A DNA stretch of 64,000 nt from Micromonospora purpureochromogenes (GTDB lineage Bacteria; Actinomycetota; Actinomycetes; Mycobacteriales; Micromonosporaceae): assembly GCF_900091515.1 (NCBI RefSeq), contig NZ_LT607410.1, positions 5,828,001 through 5,892,000 on the forward strand, read 5' to 3'. Positions 26,620-36,400 of the stretch are shown here, one piece after another. Numbering within the stretch: position 1 is the first letter of the stretch; every line of letters begins with the position of its first letter. The notes beneath the pieces are model-generated. The model saw nothing but the letters and a program-made list of their open reading frames with translations, was not told where the DNA came from and did not search any database. The position numbers and the translations under genes are program-made.

Positions 26620-27261
26620 TCACCACCCCGGCCACTTGTCGATTGCTTCAGCATTACATCCGGCAAAGATGCGATCGCACTCCCAACTACAACCTGACCA
26701 GTCATAGTTCGGATTCTCCCGCGAATTATCCGCACACGCCGCCTTGCAATTGAGCCAAGCCGCATTGCATCGTGAAGTGCCATACGGGTCGTCTTCCCAC
26801 ATCAATCCGGACGGCGAGACGTCCATGAATTGCGAGCCAAACCCGGGCGCTGGCCAAGGATTCCGGCCATACGCGAGCGGACGGGTCGGAGCAAAGTAGG
26901 GACGGCGGGCAACGGCGGAAGGTGCCGCGAAGTGCCCCGGCGGCGGCGAAGGCGGCGGGGTCCGTCGGTGCACCGCCGACGCGTGGACCTGCTGGAACAC
27001 AGAAGCGACCGTCTCGTTGACGAAAGAAATCTCGACCACTGGAAGTCGCTTGCCACAGCAGTCCCGCACCTCGTCGGTGACGGTCACCGCCTCGATCTCA
27101 TTCTTGGCAATGACGATGCTCCGGCCGCAGGCACATCCATTGCCGGACTGCACGGGTGTGACCCGCACCTGGTCGCTGGAGCCGGGGACGGATTCGACAC
27201 TTCCACGGATCGCACCCTGCGTTTCAAGCAGGGCGTCAAGGCTCAGTCGTTCCTTCGGCAT
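26620..27261 (-). CDS. Cysteine-rich hypothetical protein of lower GC
   Basis: 213 residues, unrecognised. The N-terminal third carries CACGRSIVIAK and RDCCGKRLPVVEI, a Pro-rich linker (PPPSPPPGH) follows, and the last 45 residues hold seven cysteines (RCNAAWLNCKAACAD, SGCSWECDRIFAGCN), suggesting disulfides or metal binding. No signal peptide is visible. Base composition is visibly more AT-rich than its neighbours, a sign of acquisition. Alone between tetR and DUF4331 genes. Confidence 0.65.
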   Translation of the reverse strand: MPKERLSLDALLETQGAIRGSVESVPGSSDQVRVTPVQSGNGCACGRSIVIAKNEIEAVTVTDEVRDCCGKRLPVVEISFVNETVASVFQQVHASAVHRRTPPPSPPPGHFAAPSAVARRPYFAPTRPLAYGRNPWPAPGFGSQFMDVSPSGLMWEDDPYGTSRCNAAWLNCKAACADNSRENPNYDWSGCSWECDRIFAGCNAEAIDKWPGW

Positions 27262-27568
27262 CGAATCTCCTCAGCGGCGATCAGGCACATTGGAGAAGGC
27301 TAGTGGGCACCGACCCCCAGCATGCCCAATTCGATGTTTTTGACCTTCTCGGCCGGTAGCGGTCAACGGCAGGCGTCTGCCCGGACGTGCACACCGCACC
27401 ACGGCGGCAGGTCGGCGCCCACACCCGCCGGCCGCCGGCGTCTCGGCGGGTCTCGAACCGCCACGGGAGGGCTGCCCCCGCTGAGGTGGGCCTGCTTGTT
27501 CCACCAGATTGGGTGGACCTGGACGGCCACCGTCGCGCGGTCGTGCAACAGTTGGTCCGGCTACGAAG
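27262..27568. other. Gene-free segment
   Basis: About 300 bases between the Cys-rich gene and the tetR-tail fragment. It should hold the promoter of the Cys-rich gene (the AT-rich part near 27290-27350 is a candidate). No gene or repeat is supported. Confidence 0.4.
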
Positions 27569-27620
27569 GGGTGCTGGGCGTCGCCCTCGACGGACTACGT
27601 CCGCCGCCACCCTGCGCTGA
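27569..27620 (+). pseudogene. Remnant of a tetR 3' end
   Basis: A run of about 31 bases encoding VLGVALDGLRPP is identical to the 3' end of the TetR gene (26458 onward), and the similarity continues with few changes to the stop codon (CTGCGCTGA in both). No other part of a tetR gene is seen here. It is either the tail of a lost paralogue or the footprint of a duplication or insertion that brought in the Cys-rich gene. Confidence 0.6.
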
Positions 27621-27675
27621 CCCGCAGCTCCGACCCGGTCCCGTGCGGCGCGACCTCCGGCGTGCGACCACCGCG

Positions 27676-28698
27676 TCAGGTGGCCACCACGTAGGGGAAC
27701 GTGCTGGAGCGGGCCCCCTGGGTCACGTCCGCGGTCAGACCCGAGGTCATCCCCGTGTTCAGCACCAGGGAGAACATCACCTCCGGGGCGTTGTCCAGCA
27801 TCGTGCGCCCGTTCCGCACGGCGAAGCCGTAGTTCGCCGGCGTCCCGACCCGGTACGACAGCAGATCGGGGTAGACCTGCCGGGCCACGCTCCAGCCGTA
27901 CGCGTTCGGATCGGGAGCGGTGCCGTTCGCGGCGACCACCCGCGCGACGGTCGAGGCGATGTTCTCGCCGTCCGCCTTCAGGTCGTCGCAGGGGTGCCGG
28001 ACGTTGGCGGGGTCGGAGAAATCGGTGTCGGTCGGCCAGAAGATCGGCCACATCATAGGGTGGCCGGCCCGGTTGATCGGCCGCCATCCGCCGGCGTCCG
28101 TCGCCAGCTTCGTGGTGCACCAGACGCCGATCTGCGACCCGTCGCGCAGCATCGGCTCGTCGTGCGACACCTCGAGGACGATCGACTCGACGGTGGTGCC
28201 GGCGAAGCTGTTCTTCGCGTTCTCCGGTCGCCACTTCGAGCGGTCCAGCTCGGCGCCGTTCTTGAAGGCGTCGTTGACGGTCGCGAGCTGGTCCAGGTCG
28301 ATGTAGAAGGGATCGGTGATCCGGCCGGCCCAGAGCCGCAGGACGTCGTTGCTCACCACCTCGCCGGTTCGCCCCTGGACGAGCAGTTCGCCGGTCGCCG
28401 CGTCGCTGCGCGCTTCGGTGCTGGTCAGAGCGTGCAGCGTCAGCGCCTGCCGCCCGTCGGCGTCCGGTTCACCGAAGGCCACCCGATAGGTGAGCTCCTC
28501 GAGATCGGCGCCATTGAAGTGAATCTTGAACTCGTACCGCGCCTCGTGGTGGAAGCCACGCTTGATGTCGGCCCGGGTCACCGAGCTGTTGACGTCCATG
28601 ACGAAGACCGTGCCGCGCTCGCCGTCGAAGACGTACAGGTCGTTCAGGTAGAGCTGACCGTTCTGCGCGGCGAGCGGGGTGTCGAGATGGTGCGACAT
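27676..28698 (-). CDS. DUF4331 family protein
   Basis: 340 residues starting MSHHLDTPLAAQNGQLYLND, the hallmark opening of DUF4331, with NDLYVFDGERGTVFVMDVN and later NRAGHPMMWPIFW. Many relatives are exported and found in metal or stress loci; this one has no signal peptide and would be cytoplasmic. Function unknown. It is monocistronic, with a 16-bp palindrome about 65 bp upstream of its start. Confidence 0.82.
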   Translation of the reverse strand: MSHHLDTPLAAQNGQLYLNDLYVFDGERGTVFVMDVNSSVTRADIKRGFHHEARYEFKIHFNGADLEELTYRVAFGEPDADGRQALTLHALTSTEARSDAATGELLVQGRTGEVVSNDVLRLWAGRITDPFYIDLDQLATVNDAFKNGAELDRSKWRPENAKNSFAGTTVESIVLEVSHDEPMLRDGSQIGVWCTTKLATDAGGWRPINRAGHPMMWPIFWPTDTDFSDPANVRHPCDDLKADGENIASTVARVVAANGTAPDPNAYGWSVARQVYPDLLSYRVGTPANYGFAVRNGRTMLDNAPEVMFSLVLNTGMTSGLTADVTQGARSSTFPYVVAT

Positions 28699-28762
28699 CG
28701 GCTGACTCCTCGAGGGATCCGGGCACGGCACCCTGAGACTAGGCGACATTTGCTCTGTTTTT

Positions 28763-28778
28763 AGGGCTTATGAGCCCT
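28763..28778. promoter_or_regulatory. Palindrome upstream of the DUF4331 gene
   Basis: AGGGCTTATGAGCCCT has 6-bp arms flanked by T-runs on one side and T3 on the other. It may be an operator for the DUF4331 gene or a small terminator from the right; the sequence does not decide. Confidence 0.3.
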
Positions 28779-29037
28779 TTTGCATGCCTTGCTGGGCACG
28801 TCATCGCGCAGCAGGAGACGACGGGCCCACATGACACCCGCCGTCGGTGTCTGCGTCCGGAACCCGCCCTCAAACACGTGGCTGGCGTAAGGCAGGCGGG
28901 TGCACGTGTCCACGATCACTGCACGGCGTCCACCGCCGGCCGGAACGGTCCCACCGCTCCCAAGCAGCCAGACCATCACAGAGACGCGAAGAAGGCTCCA
29001 GCCTGATGGAGAACCACCAGGCGGAGCCTTGATCACC
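28779..29037. other. Gene-free segment left of the first tRNA-Lys remnant
   Basis: Apart from the hairpin at 28992-29030, no gene is supported in this stretch: the short ORFs on both strands lack ribosome-binding sites and family features. It is the putative junction between the left flank and island 1. Confidence 0.4.
28992..29030 (-). terminator. Hairpin beside tRNA-Lys remnant A
   Basis: AAGGCTCC pairs with GGAGCCTT, extended by GCCTG/CAGGC with a one-base bulge. Its position relative to the tRNA 3' end is the same as that of the terminators beside the other three copies, so it is likely a retained tRNA terminator. Confidence 0.55.
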
Positions 29038-29081
29038 GGTGCGCCGCCAGGGACTCGAACCCCGAACCCGCGGACCAAGAG
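29038..29081 (-). repeat. tRNA-Lys 3'-half remnant A (att-like)
   Basis: GGTGCGCCGCCAGGGACTCG.. matches the 3' half of the tRNA-Lys genes at 31.6 and 47.4 kb without change up to the anticodon loop, then differs at two bases (CC for TT) before AAGAG and diverges. It is not a functional tRNA. Read as the distal attachment-site copy of an element integrated at tRNA-Lys. Confidence 0.75.
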
Positions 29082-29093
29082 GCATGTCCATAG

Positions 29094-30213
29094 TCACGGT
29101 CCGGCCAGCACGGTGGCTGCGGTGCTGGTAGCGATCAGCGGCGGCAGGCGGACCATCACCGGCGCCAAGCTGGCAAGCGCAAGAAGTCCGATGACCCGGG
29201 ACGCGGAAACCCGGGCGAACACCTCGTGCTCGAGACGGGACCGCCCGGCCAGGAACAGCGCGGGCCCACCCAGGATGACGGTGAGCCACAGCGGGTCCCC
29301 GTGTAGGACCGAATGGTGGATGACCAGTGCGTGGCCGACGCCGGTGGCGAGGATGCCGGTCACGATGAGCAGGTGGGTGTGGAACTCAGCCCGACCGAGG
29401 CGGGCTGGGCTGGGGATGGCCTCGATGGCGGCGGGCAACACCGTCCCAGCGCGGTGGAAGTAGATTCGCCACATCAGAATCGTGGTGGCGAAGGACACGA
29501 CGCTCGGCACTACCCGATCGGGGGTGAACTGCCCGGCGAACGTCAGTCCCGTGAGCAGGATCGTCTCGCCGAGCGCGATGACAACGAACTGCTGATAACG
29601 CTCGGCGAGGTGCTCGCCGGCGAGCTTCCAGTCCTCGATACGGGTGCGGCCAAGTCCCGGAACGGGCCAGCCGAGTATGAGTCCCGTGTAGTCCAGCACC
29701 AACGCCAGCGTCCACAGGACCCCCGCGCGCGGGACTCTGCGGGAAGAGGACCGCCCCAGCGATCCAGGGTAGGGCGGATGCCGCTGCCCAGCAGAGTGCC
29801 CGCGTGGGACTGTGCCGTTCAAGGTCGTACCGGGCGAGCAGGAGGACGAGGGGCTTGCCGAGTTGGATGGCGACGTAGGTGACCGCGAAGACCACGCCTC
29901 GATCGCCGAACGCAAAGGGCAGCGTAACCGCCATGATCATGCTGCCGAACATGACCAAGACGAGCACGAGCCGGATCGCCCATCTTCGCGGCTCGAAGGC
30001 GCTGGTCACGATCGCCGCGCGGACCCAGGTCAACCAGAGGGCCAGCAGCAACAACGCCGTCTGACCGAGTTCTGGCAGAACGACCCGCCGCTGTGTGGTG
30101 AAGTCCACGATCAGCCGCTCCGAGATCCGGGTGAGCGCGAAGACATAAACCAGGTCGAGTAGGAGCTCCCCCTCGCGGCCACGGAGCAGACCACGCAAGC
30201 CACCGACCGTCAT
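29094..30213 (-). pseudogene. Low temperature requirement A (LtrA)-like membrane protein, frameshifted
   Basis: Two overlapping frames together encode one LtrA-like polytopic protein. The N-terminal part (from 30213) has ELLLDLVYVFALTRISERL and helices up to FPQSPARG; the rest continues in another frame with GVLWTLALVLDYTGLILGWP and RYQQFVVIALGETILLTG, the conserved LtrA ALGE block. The switch is at a C5 run (29720-29724); one surplus base there explains it. Either a real inactivating mutation or a homopolymer sequencing error. Confidence 0.75.
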
Positions 30214-30587
30214 CTTCCGCCGTTTTCGTCCGCCTCGCGCCGCTATTGACGCAGTCGTACCACGCCGGTCAGGGCCTCCGGACGCGGATAGGCGGAACCC
30301 TAGGCGGCTGACTAATCCCCTGCTTCACCCTCTCGGCGGCCCCTGCCCGGCGTGCATGTCGCGCACCCTACAGGGCGACTCATCCGTCGTTCGGCCCACA
30401 AGTCGCGGCGTCCCGGTGAAGCGCCCATCTAGGCCCGCATCCGCGCTTAGCATCGGGAAGAGTGACCCGCGATCACGGTCCATGGGTGCCCGCTCCGGCA
30501 GCGGTTGCCGCAAGGCAGGTTCGGACGCGCCTGCCCCCGTCGTTCGCTCGCTCGCTCGCCACGAGCTCGACACATGGGAGCAACCGG
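30214..30587. other. Gene-free divergent intergenic region
   Basis: 374 bases between the ltrA-like pseudogene and the hydrolase. It should contain both promoters; a (CTCG)n-like run lies at 30546-30558. No supported gene. Confidence 0.4.
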
Positions 30588-31409
30588 ATGAGCTTCATCA
30601 CGACCAAGGACGGCACCGACATCTACTACAAGGACTGGGGTACCGGCCCCGTCGTGACCTTCTCCCACGGCTGGCCGCTGAACGCGGACGCCTGGGACGG
30701 GCAGATGCTCTTCCTCGTCCAGAACGGCTTCCGGGTGGTCGCGCACGACCGCCGTGGTCACGGCCGGTCGAGCCAGGCTCGCAGCCGTAACGACATGGAC
30801 GGGTACGCCGACGACCTAGCAGCGGTCATCGAGGCACTCGACCTACGCGACGCCACCCTGGTCGGCCACTCGACCGGCGGGGGTGAGGTCGCCCGGTACA
30901 TCGGTCGCCACGGCACCGGGCGGGTCGCCAAGGCGGTCCTCATCTCGGCCGTACCGCCGATCATGGTGCAGAGCCCGGACAACCCGGAGGGACTGCCGAT
31001 CAACGTCTTCGACGAGCTGCGCGCCAACCTGTTCGCTGACCGGTCGCAGTTCTACCAGGATCTGGCTCAGATGTTCTACGGCGCCAACCGACCGGGCGCC
31101 AAGGTCTCGAAGGGCATCCTCGACCAGTTCTGGCTGTGGAGCATGCAGGCCGGTCTGCTGAACGCGTACGAGAGCATCAAGGCGTTCTCCGAGACGGACT
31201 TCCGTGACGACCTGGCGAAGTTCGACGTCCCGACGCTCGTGCTGCACGGCGAGGACGACCAGATCGTCCCCGTGAAGGACTCGGCGCACAAGACCGCCCA
31301 GCTGGTCGCGAACGCGCAGGAGATCTACTACCGGGGCGCACCGCACGGCGTCACGTCGACCATGCAGGACCAGGTCAACAAGGACCTGCTCACGTTCCTG
31401 CAGAGCTGA
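30588..31409 (+). CDS. Alpha/beta hydrolase, non-heme chloroperoxidase type
   Basis: 273 residues. Oxyanion region [12 protein letters not shown], nucleophile elbow [12 protein letters not shown] with S95, acid in GEDDQIVPV (D223/D224) and H253 in GAPHGV: a full catalytic triad. The sequence pattern is that of bacterial cofactor-free perhydrolases/chloroperoxidases; the physiological reaction is more likely ester or lactone hydrolysis. Cytoplasmic. GGGAGC precedes ATG 30588; an in-frame upstream extension is not family-like. Confidence 0.9.
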   Translation: MSFITTKDGTDIYYKDWGTGPVVTFSHGWPLNADAWDGQMLFLVQNGFRVVAHDRRGHGRSSQARSRNDMDGYADDLAAVIEALDLRDATLVGHSTGGGEVARYIGRHGTGRVAKAVLISAVPPIMVQSPDNPEGLPINVFDELRANLFADRSQFYQDLAQMFYGANRPGAKVSKGILDQFWLWSMQAGLLNAYESIKAFSETDFRDDLAKFDVPTLVLHGEDDQIVPVKDSAHKTAQLVANAQEIYYRGAPHGVTSTMQDQVNKDLLTFLQS

Positions 31410-31519
31410 CCGGACTCGTCGCCAGCGTCCGGTCAGACGTCCGGCGCGGGGCACTCGGCCGGGATCGGCGGCAGCGGCGGCCAGGTCCCGGCCGGCGTCG
31501 TCACTCACCCTGAAAACAA

Positions 31520-31557
31520 CATCTGGGCATCCACCCGCGAGGGTGGATGCCCAGATG
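31520..31557 (-). terminator. Intrinsic terminator of tRNA-Lys copy B
   Basis: A perfect 17-bp stem (CATCTGGGCATCCACCC with its complement), 4-base loop, followed on the minus strand by GTTGTTTTC. It sits 5 bases after the tRNA 3' end. Confidence 0.85.
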
Positions 31558-31562
31558 ATTGC

Positions 31563-31638
31563 TGGTGCGCCGCCAGGGACTCGAACCCCGAACCCGCGGA
31601 TTAAGAGTCCGCTGCTCTGCCAGTTGAGCTAGCGGCGC
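31563..31638 (-). tRNA. tRNA-Lys (CTT), copy B
   Basis: A full 76-nt cloverleaf including encoded CCA: acceptor GCGCCGC/GCGGCGC, D-arm AGCTCAACTGGCAGAGC, anticodon loop CTCTTAA (CTT) and T-loop GGTTCGAGTCC. The gene and about 15 upstream bases (CTCGCTGGCAACGGA on the plus strand) match copy D. Both copies look functional. Confidence 0.95.
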
Positions 31639-31735
31639 TCGCTGGCAACGGATGGGCACCCTACCTAACCGCCGATCGGGTCCGGAGACAGGTTCCCGCC
31701 GATCTCGCCGATGTGATCGGTAGCCCCTCCTCCTG

Positions 31736-32710
31736 TCACAACCACCCGCGCTGCGCCGCGTGCGCCCCGGCCTGGAAACGGCTGCGGGCCTGCAGGCGTT
31801 CCATGAGGGCGGCCGTGATCCGCCGTACGGTACGAAGCGACAGTCCGAGCTTGCGGGCCGCAGCCTCGTCCGTGTGGCCGGCCGCCAGGATCCGTAGCAC
31901 CTCCCGTTCGAACGGCTCGACGCCGTCCTCGGCGACCGGTGCCGCGACGCCGATCGGGTTCGCGGTGCGCCAGATCTGCTCGAACAGCGCGTAGATGGCG
32001 GCGACCACCCCGGCGTGTGTCACCTCGACGCCACCCCGGCTCGAATCGTTCGGGTCCAACGGCAACAACGCGGTACGTCGATCCACGACGACCATCAGCA
32101 TGGGGAGTGTCGGCGTCGTCCGTATCTGGCCGCCCAGGCCGGTCAGCCAGCGCGCGTAGGCCACCACGTCCGGGTCGTTGCGGTAGCTGTCCTGGTACAC
32201 GCAGCGGATGGCGACGCCCCGCTCGATGGCGAGCTGGTTGAGGGGCTTGCTCGACTCCCTTCCGGCCGGCGCCTGAGCACTGCCCGGATTGAGCGACACG
32301 CACTCGACCCGGGCGTCCATCGCCAGTTCCTCCAGCCGGAGCCGTACGGCGTCCACGTCCTCGTACCGTCGGACACCCTCCTGGGCGCGCGCCGCGTGCT
32401 GCTCGGCGGCGATGGACTTGATCGCCGCGCGGGTGGCCTCGACTTGGCGCTGGCGTTGCAGTACGTCCGCCTCGGCGCGGGCCAGCAGCGCCGCGAGCCC
32501 GACTTCCGGGGACACCGGCCGCATCGAGCCCGGCTGAACGGAGGACGGCCGGAGCAGGGCGAGATCGGCGAGTTCGTCGAGCGCGGCACGGACCGTGTCG
32601 TCCTCGATGGCGAGGTGTCCGGCCAGATCGGCGACCCCCATGTCGGGCAGCGCGAGCATCGCGCGATAAACCTGTTCGGCCTGTTCCGTGACGCCCAGTG
32701 GTTCGAGCAC
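31736..32710 (-). CDS. TrmB-like/LuxR hybrid transcriptional regulator
   Basis: 324 residues. The N-terminal winged HTH (about 5-60, EQAEQVYRAMLALPDMGVAD) resembles TrmB; a helical linker (85-110) and a central alpha/beta sensor-like domain (about 115-255) follow; the C-terminus is a LuxR/GerE HTH (HTDEAAARKLGLSLRTVRRI, about 277-296). There is no receiver domain. GTG 32710 has GGAGG upstream. It is divergent from a small secreted-type peptide gene, so control of that operon, possibly in response to the peptide, is inferred. Confidence 0.87.
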   Translation of the reverse strand: MLEPLGVTEQAEQVYRAMLALPDMGVADLAGHLAIEDDTVRAALDELADLALLRPSSVQPGSMRPVSPEVGLAALLARAEADVLQRQRQVEATRAAIKSIAAEQHAARAQEGVRRYEDVDAVRLRLEELAMDARVECVSLNPGSAQAPAGRESSKPLNQLAIERGVAIRCVYQDSYRNDPDVVAYARWLTGLGGQIRTTPTLPMLMVVVDRRTALLPLDPNDSSRGGVEVTHAGVVAAIYALFEQIWRTANPIGVAAPVAEDGVEPFEREVLRILAAGHTDEAAARKLGLSLRTVRRITAALMERLQARSRFQAGAHAAQRGWL

Positions 32711-32787
32711 CCCAACCTCCGCCCCCGTGGTGAGCCGAGTATCTGGACGGCTCTCTCGATGCGCAAGGCCGTGGGACGGAATGATGG

Positions 32788-32814
32788 GCTGCTGGCATCA
32801 AGGTGCCATGCAGC
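32788..32814. promoter_or_regulatory. Dyad in the LuxR/peptide divergent promoter
   Basis: GCTGC-TGGCA, 6-base spacer, TGCCA-T-GCAGC: 10-bp arms with one bulged base, roughly centred between the divergent starts (32710 and 32948). Candidate binding site for the hybrid regulator. Confidence 0.45.
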
Positions 32815-32947
32815 TTCGTGCCAGGCCGCGGATCGTGACATCACCGAACCGGGCCGGCAGGCTCTGCGCAGAGCCGGCGATCGATCTCCACACGGGGAAC
32901 CGCCGGACTCGAATTCACCGCATTCCCGCCACAGGACGGAGTTCGCC

Positions 32948-33154
32948 ATGAATCCATCGATGCGCATCATTTTTATCGTCGCCGCTACGGCGGCGGTCAC
33001 GATCGGCACGGGAACGCCCCACACGACGGGGCTCGGCGGAAGTGCGGTGACCTCCGTCGTGCCGGTGGCCGGCGGTTTCGAATGGGCCACAAGTCCCGCA
33101 GGCGCGTCCCTCATGGGCGGCGACGCCGTCGATGGCGGCTTCGAGTGGGCCTGA
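32948..33154 (+). CDS. Small secreted-type peptide with duplicated GGFEWA motif
   Basis: 68 residues. A short basic start and hydrophobic segment (IIFIVAATAAVTIG, 7-20) suggest export. The rest is small and Gly/Ala/Thr/Val-rich and carries GGFEWA twice: residues 42-47 and again as the exact C-terminus, 63-68. GGAG lies 7 bases before ATG 32948. It is divergent from the TrmB/LuxR regulator and followed two bases after its stop by the 81-aa gene. This architecture (exported precursor, repeated C-terminal aromatic motif, adjacent regulator) resembles peptide pheromone genes; function is inferred only. Confidence 0.7.
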   Translation: MNPSMRIIFIVAATAAVTIGTGTPHTTGLGGSAVTSVVPVAGGFEWATSPAGASLMGGDAVDGGFEWA

Positions 33155-33155
33155 C

Positions 33156-33401
33156 GTGCGGATGGCGGTCTTCACACTCCCCCGTCGGCAACGACCGCAC
33201 CCCACCGACGAGGAAATCCTTCGCGATCTGATCTGGGCGCACACACAACCGCCGGAGCAGGTCGAGCACGTTCGGGTACGGGCGGGTCCGGAACAAATTC
33301 GCGTGACCCTGTTCGTACTCGGCGCCGACTCCCTCGCGGCCGTGCAGGTGGCCGAGGCCATCCGCCGTCGCATCAGCGCCCTGCCGGCCTTCCGCGACTG
33401 A
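33156..33401 (+). CDS. Small conserved-type protein downstream of the peptide gene (81 aa)
   Basis: Sequence begins VRMAVFTLPRRQRPHPTDEE and contains EILRDLIWAHTQPPEQVEHV and LFVLGADSLAAVQVAEAIRR. No signal peptide or membrane segment; predicted alpha/beta. GTG 33156 (two bases after the peptide stop) or ATG 33162 may be the start. Its tight linkage to the peptide suggests a role in the peptide's production, immunity or sensing, but no family function is known to me. Confidence 0.65.
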   Translation: MRMAVFTLPRRQRPHPTDEEILRDLIWAHTQPPEQVEHVRVRAGPEQIRVTLFVLGADSLAAVQVAEAIRRRISALPAFRD

Positions 33402-33473
33402 CGAATCCCGCACCGCGCCAGGCGGCACGGCTGCCCGCGAATTCCCCGCAGACATCATCGACTCAAGAGATGA

Positions 33474-36400
33474 GTGACCACCCATATGATCACCACCGCG
33501 AGACGCAACCGCAGAACGCGATGGCGCGCGGCAACCACCGCCGTCCTCCTCACTCTCGGCATCGCCCCGGCCGTCAGCCCCGACCCTGCTCGGGCGGAGA
33601 CACCTCAGATCACCAGCATGTCGGCGGCCCAGCTCAACACCACGTTCAACGACTACGGCAACGCCGGCGGCCACTGGACCGGCGGCGACAGCACGGCGTC
33701 GGTGCCGCTGCCGGACGGCCGCACGGCCTGGCTGTTCTCGGACACCTTCCTCGGCACGGTCAACGCAGACGGTAGTCGCCCCACCGGCACCCCCCTGGTC
33801 AACAACACCATCGTGGTACAGAGCGGCACCTCCCTGGTCGACACGCTGCACGGCGGCACCAGCACCGCACCGCAGGCGCTGGTCAAGCCCAGCCAGACCG
33901 ACGAGTACTTCTGGGTCGCCGACGGCACCGTTGAGAACGGCGCCCTGAAGGTGCTCTACAACCGGTACCGCCGGTCCGGCACCGGCAACCTGGACTTCGA
34001 GATCACCGGCACCTCGTTGGCAACGTTCGCCCTGCCGGGTCTCACGCTGACCGGTGTCACCGACCTGCCCCTGAGCAACACCGTCGCCTGGGGTTCGGCG
34101 ATCCTCGAGGACGGTGCCTACACCTATGTGTACGGCTCGGAATCGTCGGACGGCCTGAGGTTCGCCAAGATCGCGCGCGTGCCGAGCGGCGGCCTCGGCG
34201 GCGCCTGGCAGTTCTGGACGGGCTTCGGCTGGTCGGCCACCGAGTCCTCGGCCGCCAGGGTGCTCAGCGGCGTCGGCACCGCGTACGGGGTGCAGAAGGT
34301 CGGCAACGAGTACGTCCTGCTCACGCACGAGAACAACCTCATCTTCGACGCGCAGTACCTGACGTACACGGCACCGTCGCCGACCGGCCCGTTCAACACC
34401 CCGCAGTACGTGTTCACGGCCCCGGAACAGGTGCCTGGCGAGCCGATCGTCAGCTACGACGCACGCCTGCATCCCCATCTGGCGCCGACCGGGAAGCTGC
34501 TGGTGTCATACAACGTGAACACGTTGGACGACGCGCGTACGTACGCCGACGCCAGCATCTACCGACCACGCTTCGTCGAGGTGACGTGGCCGCGGCCGAC
34601 ACCGGATCCGGCCACCCTGCCCGGCAGGCCGACCGGCCTGACCGTCGACATCGACAGCCTGGGTGTCGCGACCCTGAGTTGGCAGCCCGTCGCCGGCGCA
34701 ACCGGATACCGTGTCTACCAGCGGGACACCACCGCTGGCCAGACGCACTTCGCACGGTTGGCCAGCACGGTCACCGGAACCTCCGCAAAGCTCGACCGAC
34801 TGATGAGCGAGCACGTGTACGAGTTCAAGGTGACCGCTGTCGGCGCCGCCGGCGAGGGAGGCTTCTCGGACACGGTGAGCGCGACTCCGACCGTCAGCGC
34901 TCCTCCGGCACCCACCGCTGTCACTGCGACCGCCGACGACCAGGGCAGCATCACGCTCTCCTGGGCGCCTGTCCCGACCGCCTGGAACTACCAGGTGTAC
35001 CGCCGCGACGTCACCGCCGGTGAGACGGAACGCTCCTTCGTGACCCGGCTCGGCGGTACCGTCACGAGCCACACCATGCAATGGCTGGAGCCGGGCCACG
35101 TATACGAGTTCCACGTGGTGGCCTCCCACGGAGGCGGCGACTCGCCGGCGTCGGCGACGGCGACAGCCACCGCCCGCTACGCGCCACCCCCGGCCCCCAC
35201 CGGGCTGACCGCCACGGCGAATCCCGACGGCTCCATCGGAGTCTCCTGGACGGGCCTCGATACGAGCGTCTTCTACTGGGTCTACCAGCGGGACGTCACC
35301 GCCGGCGAGACGGAGTTCACGAAGCTGGACGTGCCGACCGAGGCGACCTCGATGACGGCCGCGTTCCTGACCCACGCCCACCGGTACGAGTTCAAAGTGG
35401 CCGCGTCCAACCGCGGTGGCGAGGGAGCCGCCTCCGCGCCGGCCAGCGCGACGTCCGCGTACCCGAAGCCGGCCCCGCCGTCGGGCCTGACCGCCACGGT
35501 GGGCGACGGCGAGGTCGTGCTGAACTGGTCCGCCAGCAGTACGCCCAACGTGTGGTACCTGGTGTACCAACGCGACGTGACGGCGGGCGAGAGCGCCTTC
35601 ACGCAGTTGCCGCTGCCGATCACCGAGTGCTGCACGGTCAAGGCCGCGTACCTGATGAACGGGCACCGTTACGAATTCAAGGTCACCACGACGAGTCAGG
35701 GCGGCGAGTCGACCGCGACCAATCTGGTGCAGGCCACCCCGCAGATGCCGCTGCCCGGCCAGGTGACCGGGCTGACCGCGACCGCGCAGAGCAACGGCAC
35801 GATCAAGCTCGCCTGGACCGCCCCCGGCGACAACCTGTGGTTCGACATCTACCAGCGCGACGTCACCGCCGGTCAGGCGTTCAGCAAGCTGCCACTGCCC
35901 GTCACCACCTGTTGCACATTCACCGCCGACGTCCTGACCCACGACCACATTTACGAGTTCAAGGTCACGGCGACGAACGCCGCCGGAGCGGGCCCGCAGT
36001 CCGCCGCGGCCCAGGCGACCGCTCACTACGACCCACCCGCGGCACCCACCAACCTCCGGGGCGAGTCGGCCGGGGACGGCACGATCCACCTGGACTGGGA
36101 TCCGCCCGCCGCCGGAAGCTTCTACTACTGGGTGTACTTCCGCGACGTGACCGCCGGGCAGGCCACCTTCACCAAGGGGCAGTTCCCGACCAACCGCACT
36201 GAGGTCGACCTGGCCTACCTGGCCTACGGCCACGTCTACGAGTACAAGGTCGCCGCCTCGAACGCGGGCGGAGAGGGGCCGACGTCGACGACCGTGCGGG
36301 TGACCGCCACCGGAGGGCTGCCAGCCGCCCCGACCGGGCTGACCGCCTCTGCCGGCGACGGTGAGGCACGGCTGTCCTGGACAGCCAGCTCCACCAGCGG

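Larger units (their letters stand above)
29038..31638. mobile_element. Island 1: segment bounded by tRNA-Lys copies A and B
   Basis: A 2.6-kb segment lies between a 3'-only tRNA-Lys remnant and a complete tRNA-Lys. It holds a frameshifted ltrA-like gene and a chloroperoxidase-type hydrolase. No integrase is present, so it is a remnant or was mobilised in trans. Bounds rest on the repeats only. Confidence 0.5.

Noticed and set aside
28770..29006. ORF of 78 codons left of the tRNA-Lys remnant
   Set aside because: No ribosome-binding site, random-looking composition, overlaps the tRNA-side hairpin.
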